This document shows, one piece after another, positions 1-10,606 of a DNA stretch of 32,418 bases. This DNA comes from Candidatus Zipacnadia bacterium (GTDB lineage Bacteria; Armatimonadota; Zipacnadia; Zipacnadales; UBA11051). Made by a program: the position numbers and the translations under genes. Numbering within the stretch: the stretch's first letter is position 1; every line of letters begins with the position of its first letter. The stretch is from the NCBI GenBank assembly GCA_029821145.1, contig JALGTY010000008.1:1-32418 (forward strand), in the 5' to 3' direction. The notes beneath the pieces are model-generated. The model saw nothing but the letters and a program-made list of their open reading frames with translations, made no database searches and was not told the DNA's origin.

Positions 1-2247
<2,247 letters not shown>

Positions 2248-2312
2248 ACACAAACTATCTATGTTGATACTCGGCTCCTTGTAGGTATTAACCTACGTTT
2301 GGCTTTACTTTA

Positions 2313-2333
2313 GCCTATGCAGTTATCAAGGTG
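2313..2333 (-). promoter_or_regulatory. boxA-like motif ahead of 23S
   Basis: On the transcript strand the spacer reads GCACCTTGATAACTGCATAG, resembling the CTTGAAAACTGCATA type of boxA found ahead of 23S in many Gram-positive rRNA operons. A related CCTTGAAAACCGAATAG lies in the 16S leader (4903-4919). Such motifs normally recruit NusB/S10 for antitermination. The rest of 2248-2409 holds no gene, only a hairpin at 2356-2386 (TCAGCTATT/AATAGCTGA). Confidence 0.45.
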
Positions 2334-2409
2334 CGCTTCGTGCGCCAACTACTCATCAGCTATTAGAGTATACCCCAAATAGCTGACGACTAGCCGCTAG
2401 CGAAAGATC

Positions 2410-2485
2410 TGGTGGAGACGACCGGGCTCGAACCGGTGACCTCCTCCGTGCAAGGGAGGCGCTCTCCCAACTGAGCTACGTCCCC
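2410..2485 (-). tRNA. tRNA-Ala (anticodon TGC)
   Basis: The cloverleaf starts GGGGACGTAGCTCAG. The anticodon stem-loop carries TGC, followed by the GGTTCGAGCCC T-arm, acceptor CGTCTCC and an encoded ACCA end; 76 nt in total. Its 5' end is only 10 nt from the 3' arm of the intervening element at 2496. It is the second tRNA of the 16S-23S spacer, as in many bacterial rrn operons. Confidence 0.97.
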
Positions 2486-2495
2486 AGTGATAGAT

Positions 2496-2946
2496 GCGAG
2501 AAGCGGGAGGCGGGAAGCGAGAGAGTCAATGCCAGTTACGAGCCAGGACGCTGATGCGCTTGGCCAGTACTGTATACGCCTCAGAGAGCTTTTCCCACTC
2601 CTCTGTGTCAATGTACTCGAGTTCCTTGCACACATCAAGCAGTGCAATCATCTCATTGCAAGACCCTACCCCAGTGTCGAGGTAGGCCCTGAAGTCCTTC
2701 ACTGATCGTTTCTTGCCATAGCCCTCAGCAATGTTAGCCACTATTGACACTGCCGCGCGACGCATCTGACTCGCTAGCCCATACCGTTCACTCTCGGGCA
2801 GCCCCTCAACCAATCGGTAGCTACACGTTACCAGTTCGAGACCTTGCTGATAGACTTCCAGATCGCGGAAGCTGCGAATGGGCGTACTCATCTTCAACTC
2901 TTGCCTCCAGCCTTCCGTTTCCCGTTTCTCGCCTCCCGCCTCTCGC
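2496..2946 (-). mobile_element. Intervening-sequence (IVS) element in the tRNA-Ile/tRNA-Ala spacer
   Basis: The ends 2496-2524 and 2918-2946 are inverted copies of each other. As RNA, the 5' arm (starting GCGAGAGGCGGGAGGCGAGA) pairs with the 3' arm (ending CCCGCCTCCCGCTTCTCGC) over 29 positions: about 24 Watson-Crick pairs, two G-U and three A-C mispairs. The stem encloses an S23-type protein gene in the same direction as the rRNA. This is the architecture of 23S rRNA intervening sequences: a long terminal helix with an enclosed S23 gene. Here it fills almost the whole spacer, 10 nt from tRNA-Ala and about 9 nt from the end of tRNA-Ile. No convincing target duplication is visible. Mobility is inferred from the known family. 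Confidence 0.8.
2526..2897 (-). CDS. Four-helix-bundle protein, S23 / 23S rRNA intervening-sequence protein family
   Basis: A 123-residue protein, normal for the family. It shows the signature blocks: FRDLEVYQ near the N-terminus, then YGLASQMRRAAVSIVANIAE and GYGKK near the middle, then KDFRAYLDTGVGS. It is predicted all-helical. Family members are encoded in 23S intervening sequences of Leptospira and Coxiella, and as orphans elsewhere. Their biochemical role is unsettled; pentameric barrels and RNA association have been proposed. The first codon is TTG (2895-2897), 6 nt after a GGAGG. An ATG two codons later (2889-2891) lies 12 nt from the same GGAGG, so TTG has the better spacing. It is transcribed with the rRNA, which would give very high mRNA dosage unless the element's stem is cut or the upstream terminator acts. 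Confidence 0.92.
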   Translation of the reverse strand: MKMSTPIRSFRDLEVYQQGLELVTCSYRLVEGLPESERYGLASQMRRAAVSIVANIAEGYGKKRSVKDFRAYLDTGVGSCNEMIALLDVCKELEYIDTEEWEKLSEAYTVLAKRISVLARNWH

Positions 2947-2955
2947 TTCCATCAG

Positions 2956-3032
2956 TGGTGGGCAATCCTGGATTCGAACCAGGGACCTCGCCCTTATCAG
3001 GGGCGCGCTCTAACCAACTGAGCTAATTGCCC
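2956..3032 (-). tRNA. tRNA-Ile (anticodon GAT)
   Basis: The cloverleaf has acceptor GGGCAAT/ATTGCCC, D-arm TAGCTCAGTTGG, anticodon loop CTGATAA (GAT), T-arm GGTTCGAATCC and an encoded ACCA; 77 nt. It is the first spacer tRNA after 16S. The intervening element begins a few bases after its CCA. Confidence 0.97.
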
Positions 3033-3087
3033 CCCTGCCAACATCGCCGTCCCTTGCCCAATCGCTTTCAATGTGCGCGTGACACAC

Positions 3088-3115
3088 AAAAACGAGGGGG
3101 ATCAAGTCCCCCTCG
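3088..3115 (-). terminator. Intrinsic-terminator-like hairpin between 16S and tRNA-Ile
   Basis: In the transcript direction, CGAGGGGGA pairs perfectly with TCCCCCTCG around a 5-nt loop, followed at once by TTTTTGTGTGT. Strength and U-tract are those of a Rho-independent terminator, yet it lies inside the rRNA operon about 180 nt after the 16S 3' end. rRNA antitermination could override it. A processing role is the alternative. Confidence 0.6.
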
Positions 3116-3209
3116 CGGGAAAACCTCATCGTCAAATACGGCTTACAACTTCAATTTTGCTCTGTCACTCATAGTCGTGGTCTGATGCCACCCTAGCAAT
3201 TTGCTCAGT

Positions 3210-3234
3210 GATCCTCGAAAATCGAATAGCGTGC
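3210..3234 (-). other. 3' strand of the 16S rRNA processing stem
   Basis: These 25 nt complement leader positions 4896-4920 with only two differences, both allowing G-U pairs. Next to them, CAAGATCC in the spacer can pair with GGATCTTG in the leader, extending the helix. This is the usual long helix that closes on precursor 16S and is cut by RNase III. Confidence 0.8.
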
Positions 3235-3284
3235 GCCTAGCAGGATCTTGTTAGACCTGCAATCGCCAGATGGCGATGGCAGGA

Positions 3285-4817
<1,533 letters not shown>

Positions 4818-4895
4818 AAAACCGGAACTCCCTGCCCGGGCCAATGACCCGAGCTGGAGGGTAAACCATTGTTTAACCAAGATCCAAGCTTGACT

Positions 4896-4920
4896 GCACG
4901 CTATTCGGTTTTCAAGGATC
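4896..4920 (-). other. 5' strand of the 16S processing stem with boxA-like leader motif
   Basis: The leader segment GATCCTTGAAAACCGAATAG (and five more bases) is complementary to 3210-3234. It also contains the boxA-like CCTTGAAAACC. Closer to 16S, about 4827-4862 folds as a GC-rich hairpin (CTCGGGTC/GGCCCGGG). Confidence 0.7.
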
Positions 4921-4943
4921 GCATTATCCTTCGGCAAGAGTGT

Positions 4944-4972
4944 AGTATACTGCAAACGCCGCTCTATGTCAA
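4944..4972 (-). promoter_or_regulatory. rrn promoter (sigma70 type)
   Basis: TTGACA (4967-4972) and TATACT (4944-4949) are separated by exactly 17 bp. An A/T-rich stretch (TTCAAAAAGC, about 4975-4984) sits where an UP element would be. Transcription runs toward 16S, giving a leader of about 120 nt. Confidence 0.85.
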
Positions 4973-4984
4973 GAGCTTTTTGAA

Positions 4985-5394
4985 GAACCTTTACATCATT
5001 CTTCCTGCGACTTCTGCCACCAGCGCGCGACCGACAACTGTCCTACATCCTACCTCGGCCTCTGCGTCCATCACTTTAGCCACGCGCCTACTCCCGCACA
5101 GAATGCCGCTCGCACAGCGGAACATAAACCTCACTAACATAGACGCACACAACCGTCTCGGGGTTCACCTCCTCCTATCCACGACGACACCCAATCACTA
5201 CGCCGGCAACTAGTGTGCCAAACTGGCACTTGCATCGCTGCGGAGCAGGTGCGCTGCCCTGCCTGCACTTGCGTCCGTGCCCCCATAGTGGTATCATAAT
5301 CGCCACGATGACCTCTGCCAAGTGGCCCCAGTGCAGTGTGCCGGCGGGCTTCCGCCCAAGGCGGAGTCGGAGCTTCTCTTAGAAAGGCCATGGC
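4985..5394. other. Intergenic region upstream of the rrn operon
   Basis: No gene is supported in these 410 bases. The overlapping frames lack ribosome sites and family features. The only signal is a possible plus-strand promoter at 5269-5297. Confidence 0.6.
5269..5297 (+). promoter_or_regulatory. Possible promoter for the DUF1284-like gene
   Basis: TTGCGT (5269-5274), a 17-bp spacer and TATCAT (5292-5297) precede the coding start by about 100 nt. The match is moderate. Confidence 0.4.
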
Positions 5395-6360
5395 ATGATA
5401 AGCGAGACGACGCTGGACGATGGATTCTGCCGGACGCCAGTGATTACGATGTACGCGCGTCAACTGCTGAGTACGGTCTGTATTCTCGGCGGTGCCGAAT
5501 GTCCGTTACTGGACCGGGATAGGGCCGAGGAGATTCTCGACAAGGTCAAGCAAGATCCGACAGTTACTATCAGACTGGAATCGAACGCGGATGAAGTCCC
5601 CCACTACAGTAATGTTGACCCGGAGGATGCGTTCAATCGCAAGCGGGACCTGGACGTGCTCCAGAGACTTGGGTTGGTGCCAGGCTCAGTTCGGCGGGCC
5701 CGCTATCTGTACACGTTGCTCTTTGAGAGAATCGAGACGCCCAGCACTATCTGCGCTTACGACACGGCGGGGTGGGAGGGGTGTCCACTCGCCCAGAGCG
5801 GGGCCTACGAGAGTGTCCGCGCCCGAGGCTGGCAGGCGGTAGTCTACCAGCGCAGCGACGAGGAAATGCGGGAATACCGCGAGCGCAATGTCAAGCAGAT
5901 CGCCGAAGGGGAACAGCTATACGTCCGCCCCCACCACCTGATGTGCCTGTGCTGCTGGTACGCCGGGGGCCAGGGGCAGTCACCCCGGCCTAATGATACG
6001 CTCTACGAGATATTGCAGAGAATCCAGCGGGAGCCAGACGTGCCGATTACCCTCGTGGAGGGTTGCTGCCAGGCGTGTGAGTGCTGTGACGGCTTCCACC
6101 CGGAAACGGGGCGGTGTGTGCACGCTGGCGGACTGATTCGCGATTTCAAGAAGGACCTAGACGTATTCCAGAGGCTGGGCTTGATGCCGGGCGCGACCAT
6201 GGGAGCCAAGGAGTTGTTCAATCTATTGTTCGAACGCGTGCCCTCCGTGCGGGATGTCTGTGCCTATGGTGACGGAGTAGTGCGCTCTGAGGAATGGCAA
6301 ATATGTGGCAGCGTTGACCAGGAAGGTTACGAGCTGACCCGCCGAGCCGGCGTATTCTGA
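5395..6360 (+). CDS. DUF1284-like Cys/His-rich protein with internal duplication
   Basis: A 321-residue protein made of two related halves, about residues 19-141 and 176-313. The halves share RDLDVLQRLGLVPG (84-97) and KDLDVFQRLGLMPG (253-266), each followed by a LLFER and CAY stretch. The C-terminal half keeps a metal-site-like set: HH at 180-181, Cys at 184, 186, 187, 224, 225, 228, 230, 231 and 241, and His243. This recalls DUF1284 proteins, which are usually single-domain, about 140 residues, with an RxHHLLC start. The N-terminal half has lost nearly all of these. AGAAAGG lies 7 nt before the ATG. No export signal is seen and the function is unknown; metal or Fe-S binding is an inference from the Cys pattern. 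The family assignment is from memory of the motif only. Confidence 0.75.
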   Translation: MISETTLDDGFCRTPVITMYARQLLSTVCILGGAECPLLDRDRAEEILDKVKQDPTVTIRLESNADEVPHYSNVDPEDAFNRKRDLDVLQRLGLVPGSVRRARYLYTLLFERIETPSTICAYDTAGWEGCPLAQSGAYESVRARGWQAVVYQRSDEEMREYRERNVKQIAEGEQLYVRPHHLMCLCCWYAGGQGQSPRPNDTLYEILQRIQREPDVPITLVEGCCQACECCDGFHPETGRCVHAGGLIRDFKKDLDVFQRLGLMPGATMGAKELFNLLFERVPSVRDVCAYGDGVVRSEEWQICGSVDQEGYELTRRAGVF

Positions 6361-6485
6361 CCACGACGCCCGCGAAGCAGCCGCCAGACTTAGGTGCCGT
6401 TGAGACCTGTGCTCTGCGCACAGTCAGAATTTGACTATGGGTACATCGTTGTTGGAAAGAGTCCATAAGAGAGAAGGCTACTGCT

Positions 6486-7811
6486 ATGCCCAAGATTGTG
6501 ACTGAACTGCCCGGCCCCAAAGCCCGCGAGTATCTGGCAAAATCCGAGAAGTATGAGCCGCGCTCAATCGGCTACCAGGAGCCGCTGGTCTGGGAGAAAG
6601 CCAGCGGCTGCGTCATCACCGACGTGGACGGCAACGAGTTTCTCGACTGGTCCAGCGGTGTGCTGGTGACCAACGTCGGCCACTCTCATCCGTATCATGT
6701 CGAGCAGATCAAGGCCCAGGCGGAGAAGCTGTTGAATTGCTACGACTTCCTCACCACACCCCGCGCCGACCTGGCCCAGAAGCTGGTAGAGATCAGCCCG
6801 GACTATCTAGACAAGGCCTTCCTGGTCACCACCGGCAGCGACGCTACTGAGGCGGCGATCCGGATGGTCCGGCGCGCCCATGATGGCTGGGAGATCATCG
6901 GCTTCCACGGTGCGTTCCACGGTCGCACGCTCGGCGCAGCTTCCGTCGGTGCATCTCTGGGCGTCCACGCCGGCTACGGGCCGCTGGTGCCTGGCTGCAT
7001 CCACGCGCCTTTCCCATACTGCTACCGCTGCCCATTGGGGCTGGGTGATCCGGCGACATGCGGCTTCCAGTGCCTGGAGTACCTCGACTGGGTGGTTTCG
7101 CAGGAGAGCTGTGGCGAGCTGTGCGCGGTTATGACCGAGTCGTACCAGGGCGGGGCCGGCAGCATTATCCCCCCGCCGGGCTGGTTCGAGCAGCTTGATC
7201 AGTGGCGCCAGGAAAAAGGCATCTTCTTCATCCTCGACGAGGTGCAGTCGTCGTTCGGGCGCACCGGTAAGATGTTCTGTATGGAACACTGGGACATCCA
7301 CCCCGACCTGGTGACGCTGGGCAAGGGGCTGGGTTCAGGTATGCCCTGCTCAGCAGTGCTGGGCACTAGCGAGGTAATGGATGCCCTGCCGCCGGGCTCG
7401 ATGGGGTCAACCTTCGGCGGCAATCCGATCAGCTCAGCAGCCGCGCTGGCCTCGATCGAGATCATCGAGCGCGAGAACCTGGTGGAGAATTCTGCCAAGA
7501 TGGGCCAGATAATCCTGGACGCCCTCACCGAGATGCAGGACAAATACGAGCAGCTCGGTGACGTGCGCGGTATGGGGCTGGTGCTGGGCCTGGAGATGGT
7601 CGAGGACGAGAAGTCGAAGAAGCCGGCCAAGGACCTGGCCGCGCAGGTCGTCCATCAATGCTATTTGCACGGGCTGGCCTGCATCGCGCCCATCGGGATG
7701 TTCGGTAACGTGATTCGCGTCGCCCCGCCGCTGGTCATCACCGAGGAGCAGGTCAACGAGAGCCTGGAGATCTTCGCGGCGAGTCTGGAGGCGGCGCTGG
7801 CCGGAGCCTGA
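6486..7811 (+). CDS. Class-III PLP-dependent aminotransferase (GabT/ArgD-like)
   Basis: A 441-residue cytosolic fold-type I enzyme. Visible motifs are TTGSDATEAAIRMVR (phosphate-binding loop), GFHGAFHGRTLGA, the cofactor Asp in ILDEVQSSFGRTG (D251), the Schiff-base lysine in TLGKGLGSG (K280), and GSTFGGNP. The insert PYCYRCPLG with later Cys residues is typical of the 4-aminobutyrate/broad-substrate branch, also seen in archaeal-type enzymes. The expected reaction is transfer of an omega- or alpha-amino group to a 2-oxoacid; the substrate cannot be fixed from sequence. AGAGAAGG precedes the ATG. It faces the cellulase-like gene, which is convergent with a 42-bp gap and no clear terminator, so context gives no pathway. 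Confidence 0.9.
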   Translation: MPKIVTELPGPKAREYLAKSEKYEPRSIGYQEPLVWEKASGCVITDVDGNEFLDWSSGVLVTNVGHSHPYHVEQIKAQAEKLLNCYDFLTTPRADLAQKLVEISPDYLDKAFLVTTGSDATEAAIRMVRRAHDGWEIIGFHGAFHGRTLGAASVGASLGVHAGYGPLVPGCIHAPFPYCYRCPLGLGDPATCGFQCLEYLDWVVSQESCGELCAVMTESYQGGAGSIIPPPGWFEQLDQWRQEKGIFFILDEVQSSFGRTGKMFCMEHWDIHPDLVTLGKGLGSGMPCSAVLGTSEVMDALPPGSMGSTFGGNPISSAAALASIEIIERENLVENSAKMGQIILDALTEMQDKYEQLGDVRGMGLVLGLEMVEDEKSKKPAKDLAAQVVHQCYLHGLACIAPIGMFGNVIRVAPPLVITEEQVNESLEIFAASLEAALAGA

Positions 7812-7853
7812 GGCGGCACAGCTCACAGCAGCAGGACACATCACGACCGGGCA

Positions 7854-9194
7854 TCAGCCGGCCAGTATCCGCTGATTAATCCCGCGGACCCAGTCGCACT
7901 GGTCGTCATGGTACCACCCGGGCGTATTGGGGCGGACGTAGCCAGTGGGGAGAATCCCCCAGTAGCCCGCGGCAATAGCGGTGTTGACGGCAAGCTCCTC
8001 GCCGAAGCGCCCTTCGGGCATCTCTATCAGCCGCGAGTGAAGCGGCGGGTAGCAGATGTAACCTTCGTCCACTACCAATGGCAAGCCCCGCTGCTTCGCG
8101 AACTCCACTCCCGTCCGGAAATGTTTCTCGGTGGTTTGCTCGATGCGTGGCTGCATCTCATCAAAATGCTCGATGCACCACGCGTCATACTTCGCGTTGT
8201 CCACGTTATCGTAAAACCACACGATCGGATGCCAGGAACTTCTCACCCGGGTGGCCCGGCGCTTGAGCTCTTCCCATGGCATCGGATTGGGCTTTAGTAG
8301 CGAGCGGAGCAATTCGTTGCTCTCGGGGTCTGGTACGCTGGTCCGGTCGAACAACCTCGCCCCCACCGCATCCGCAATCGCCCGGGGGAGTGCATCAGGG
8401 TAGCAGTGGTGGTCGGCAACCTGGGCATTATCCGGCAGCAGCCTGGCCATGCTTTCCGCCGACCCCAGGTCAACTGTTATCAACAACTCAGGATGGTCCT
8501 CGCGCAGCAGGGCGAGTGCCTCTGCGGCCAGGTCACGCAGGCGATTAGAATCCGATTCGGGGAACCTGCCATGGTACCAGTCCTCGATTGTGGGAGGTTC
8601 CAGAGTCTGGTGCACAGGTGCGAATATGGGGGTGGAGTCCAGCTCGTTGACCAGTTCCACCAGGGCGAGCCGGTGGGATAGGTTGTGGTGTTTGAGGTCC
8701 TTCAGCAGCCAGTCCCATTGCTTGGCGAGCAGCATAAGACGGTCCTCGTAGGGGACCGCCATGAGCTCCTCACGGATGCGAACGTCAGCGATCTGGGCGT
8801 TAAAATCCTGATACAGCCAACTGGTGCCGATGATGTAGATGTCGTACTGCTCGGCCAGCTCGAAGAGCTGCATCACCCGCTCCCAGACGTCGTGGGTCCC
8901 GCCACCGCGACAGTTGACGCACTGAATGTTGTCACTGCACCCGGGTATCCACTCGGTGAACTCGAGGGGACCGCGCCGATTCCCGTCGGCGTCAAACAGC
9001 AGGCCCAGGCCCACGTCCGGTCGAATGCAGTTGAAGCCGCGCTCTTTGGTTTCCCGCACGGCTCGTTCCAGGTCGCCATACGCCTCGTCGGGAAGCGCGG
9101 AGGTGATCCAGTCCCAGCCGTAGTAGCAGATAGCGAGTCTCCGGGGCAGATGAGCGGGTATGCTAACCGGGTCGTGCTCGTGGGGGGCTTGCAT
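7854..9194 (-). CDS. Cytosolic cellulase-like glycoside hydrolase (GH-A clan)
   Basis: A 446-residue (beta/alpha)8-type protein. The probable acid/base is Glu184 in LVELVNELD and the probable nucleophile Glu377 in LPLVVDEGY, the usual strand-4 and strand-7 positions of GH-A clan enzymes. An early CYYGWDWIT block and a CIRPDVG block fit the first barrel strands. No signal peptide is present, so an intracellular oligosaccharide or glycoside substrate is more likely than a polymer. AGGAGG lies close upstream of the ATG. It follows rpsR on the same strand after 126 nt and may be read from the rpsR promoter. It resembles proteins annotated as cellulase-like sugar-binding family; activity is inferred. 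Confidence 0.75.
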   Translation of the reverse strand: MQAPHEHDPVSIPAHLPRRLAICYYGWDWITSALPDEAYGDLERAVRETKERGFNCIRPDVGLGLLFDADGNRRGPLEFTEWIPGCSDNIQCVNCRGGGTHDVWERVMQLFELAEQYDIYIIGTSWLYQDFNAQIADVRIREELMAVPYEDRLMLLAKQWDWLLKDLKHHNLSHRLALVELVNELDSTPIFAPVHQTLEPPTIEDWYHGRFPESDSNRLRDLAAEALALLREDHPELLITVDLGSAESMARLLPDNAQVADHHCYPDALPRAIADAVGARLFDRTSVPDPESNELLRSLLKPNPMPWEELKRRATRVRSSWHPIVWFYDNVDNAKYDAWCIEHFDEMQPRIEQTTEKHFRTGVEFAKQRGLPLVVDEGYICYPPLHSRLIEMPEGRFGEELAVNTAIAAGYWGILPTGYVRPNTPGWYHDDQCDWVRGINQRILAG

Positions 9195-9320
9195 GACGTT
9201 CCTCCTGGCGAGAGATTCCGGGGTCTGTATTCAACTCAATCAAGCACAGCCGCAGTTCCCGTTCATGCTGCCAGTATCTCACGAGCAGCCAGTTCCTCGC
9301 CAACAACTTAGGCGGGATCA

Positions 9321-9554
9321 CTACGCGATGGTATAGGGCACCAGGGCCATTTCCCGAGACCGCTTGATCTGTTGGGCAATCTGACTCTGGTGGCGCCGAC
9401 AGGTTCTGGTCTTGCCCGCTTTGCGGATGCGACCACGCTCGTCCAGGAAATCTTGCATGAGCCTGACGTTCTTATAGTCAATGACGTACCGTGTTGGGTC
9501 TGCACAGAACCGGCATCTTTGCCAGCGGCCCCGGGGGCGATAACCGTTACGCAC
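9321..9554 (-). CDS. rpsR: 30S ribosomal protein bS18
   Basis: A 77-residue protein with the S18 core: IDYKNVRLMQDFLDERGRI followed by KAGKTRTCRRHQSQIA, then IKRSREMALVPYT. Cys14, Cys17, Cys52 and His55 form a zinc-ribbon-like set, so this is the zinc-type (C+) version. S18 binds the 16S platform together with S6. The preferred start is GTG at 9552-9554, about 10 nt after AAGGAG; an in-frame TTG two codons upstream lies too close to the ribosome site. Usually rpsR sits with rpsF, ssb and rplI. Here it stands alone with its own promoter, so it may be a second copy. Confidence 0.93.
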   Translation of the reverse strand: MRNGYRPRGRWQRCRFCADPTRYVIDYKNVRLMQDFLDERGRIRKAGKTRTCRRHQSQIAQQIKRSREMALVPYTIA

Positions 9555-9637
9555 TCTCAAACCTCTCCTTGCAACTCATTCTAATAACCAAACATAGCTC
9601 TTCTCGCTGGCAGCAATTGCGAGCTGCCAACTGCCAT

Positions 9638-9666
9638 ACTATAGCAGAGACCCCTCGCCTGGTCAA
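9638..9666 (-). promoter_or_regulatory. rpsR promoter
   Basis: TTGACC (9661-9666), a 17-bp spacer and TATAGT (9638-9643) point at rpsR. The leader of about 75 nt can form a hairpin (TGGCAGC/GCTGCCA, about 9605-9628), placed where an autoregulatory S18 site could be. Confidence 0.75.
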
Positions 9667-9755
9667 GCTGCGCCGCCCAGTCGGGACTGTTCAAGACTCT
9701 AAGGAGAGCATTGCCAATTTGATGGGACGGCAGCAGCCCCGGCCTCTCCCTATTG

Positions 9756-9852
9756 GTAGGAGCGACATTCTTGTCGCGACCGTACCTGGCTAGGGATGGC
9801 CCTCGTACGACGTTGTAGCACTCTTCAGTCGCGGCACGAATGCCGCTCCTAC
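9756..9852. repeat. REP-like inverted pair
   Basis: GTAGGAGCGACATTCTTGTC (first 20 nt of 9756-9782) recurs inverted at 9826-9852 as GTAGGAGCGGCATTCGTGCC when read on the minus strand. Each unit is itself palindromic (GCGACA/TGTCGC and GCGGCA/TGCCGC) behind a GTAGGA head. The differences within each stem compensate. The layout is that of a BIME made of two REP units with a 43-bp spacer. The rest of 9590-10020 shows no gene. Confidence 0.75.
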
Positions 9853-10027
9853 GGGAATTAAGCGCAAGCTATCCCTACTGCTGCTTCTTCTCTCTTCCCC
9901 AAAATCCTGAAAGTTTCACACACTCCGGGGCCAGTCTCTGGGCACTTTATTCTGATTCCCCCACATCGCGGGCTCCCAGCCGCTGACGGAAAAATCCCTG
10001 GCTTAGCGATTAGAAATCATTATGACC

Positions 10028-10056
10028 TTGCACTGTTTGCCGATTTGGTGTATACT
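10028..10056 (+). promoter_or_regulatory. Cold-shock gene promoter
   Basis: TTGCAC (10028-10033), a 17-bp spacer and TATACT (10051-10056). The coding start is about 120 nt after the expected +1, a long leader as is usual for CspA-type genes. Confidence 0.75.
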
Positions 10057-10182
10057 ATTTTATGTTGTTGTAGCCAGAGCTTGTCGTGCGCAGTTCCGAG
10101 GTGCCGTATGGACAATCCTCCATAGGCCTTTCGGTCGTACAGCAGGACTGGCGCAAACCCTAGTAAGACGGAGGTTGTTCGT

Positions 10183-10425
10183 ATGGCAACTGGTAAGGTC
10201 AAGTGGTTCAATGATGCTAAGGGTTACGGCTTCATCGAGCGTGACGGAGGCGAAGACGTATTCGTGCACTACTCCGCCATCTCGGGCGAAGGCTACCGGA
10301 CCCTGGGCGAAGGCGCGGTCGTCGAGTTCGACATCGAAGAGGATAATAAGGGACCACGTGCCGCCAACGTGGTTATTATCCAAGCCGGCGGAGAGCAAGG
10401 CGGAGGCGAAGAGAGCGCGTGGTAG
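10183..10425 (+). CDS. Cold-shock domain protein, CspA family
   Basis: An 80-residue single OB-fold protein. RNP1 reads KGYGFIE (13-19) and RNP2 VFVHYS (26-31), after the family start [10 protein letters not shown]. The C-terminus has a glycine/glutamate tail (GGEQGGGEE) beyond the usual end. It binds single-stranded RNA and acts as an RNA chaperone in the cytoplasm. GGAGG sits 9 nt before the ATG. The 120-nt leader may make expression temperature-dependent. A hairpin (TGCCCCACG/CGTGGGGCA, 10431-10466) and then a true terminator follow. Confidence 0.95.
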   Translation: MATGKVKWFNDAKGYGFIERDGGEDVFVHYSAISGEGYRTLGEGAVVEFDIEEDNKGPRAANVVIIQAGGEQGGGEESAW

Positions 10426-10537
10426 CCACCTGCCCCACGCTATGATATTACATCGCTCGTGGGGCACAGGCAGTCGCGCTGGTTGTAGCAACTAGACACA
10501 GAGCTTAGTGGTAGGATACTACTAGCTTTGAGGTAAG

Positions 10538-10573
10538 GGAGCTGTAAGGCTGTTAGCCTGACAGCTCCTTTTT
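10538..10573 (+). terminator. Rho-independent terminator after the cold-shock gene
   Basis: GGAGCTGT (10538-10545) pairs with ACAGCTCC (10561-10568), with an inner AGGCT/AGCCT stem, followed by TTTTT. Confidence 0.9.
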
Positions 10574-10606
10574 GTTCGGGGGGATGATGGGCTCCGTAAC
10601 TGGGGC

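Noticed and set aside
2485-2957. CAGTG at both edges of the intervening element as a target-site duplication
   Set aside because: Five bases, one copy overlapping the tRNA-Ile CCA end; chance similarity is likely.
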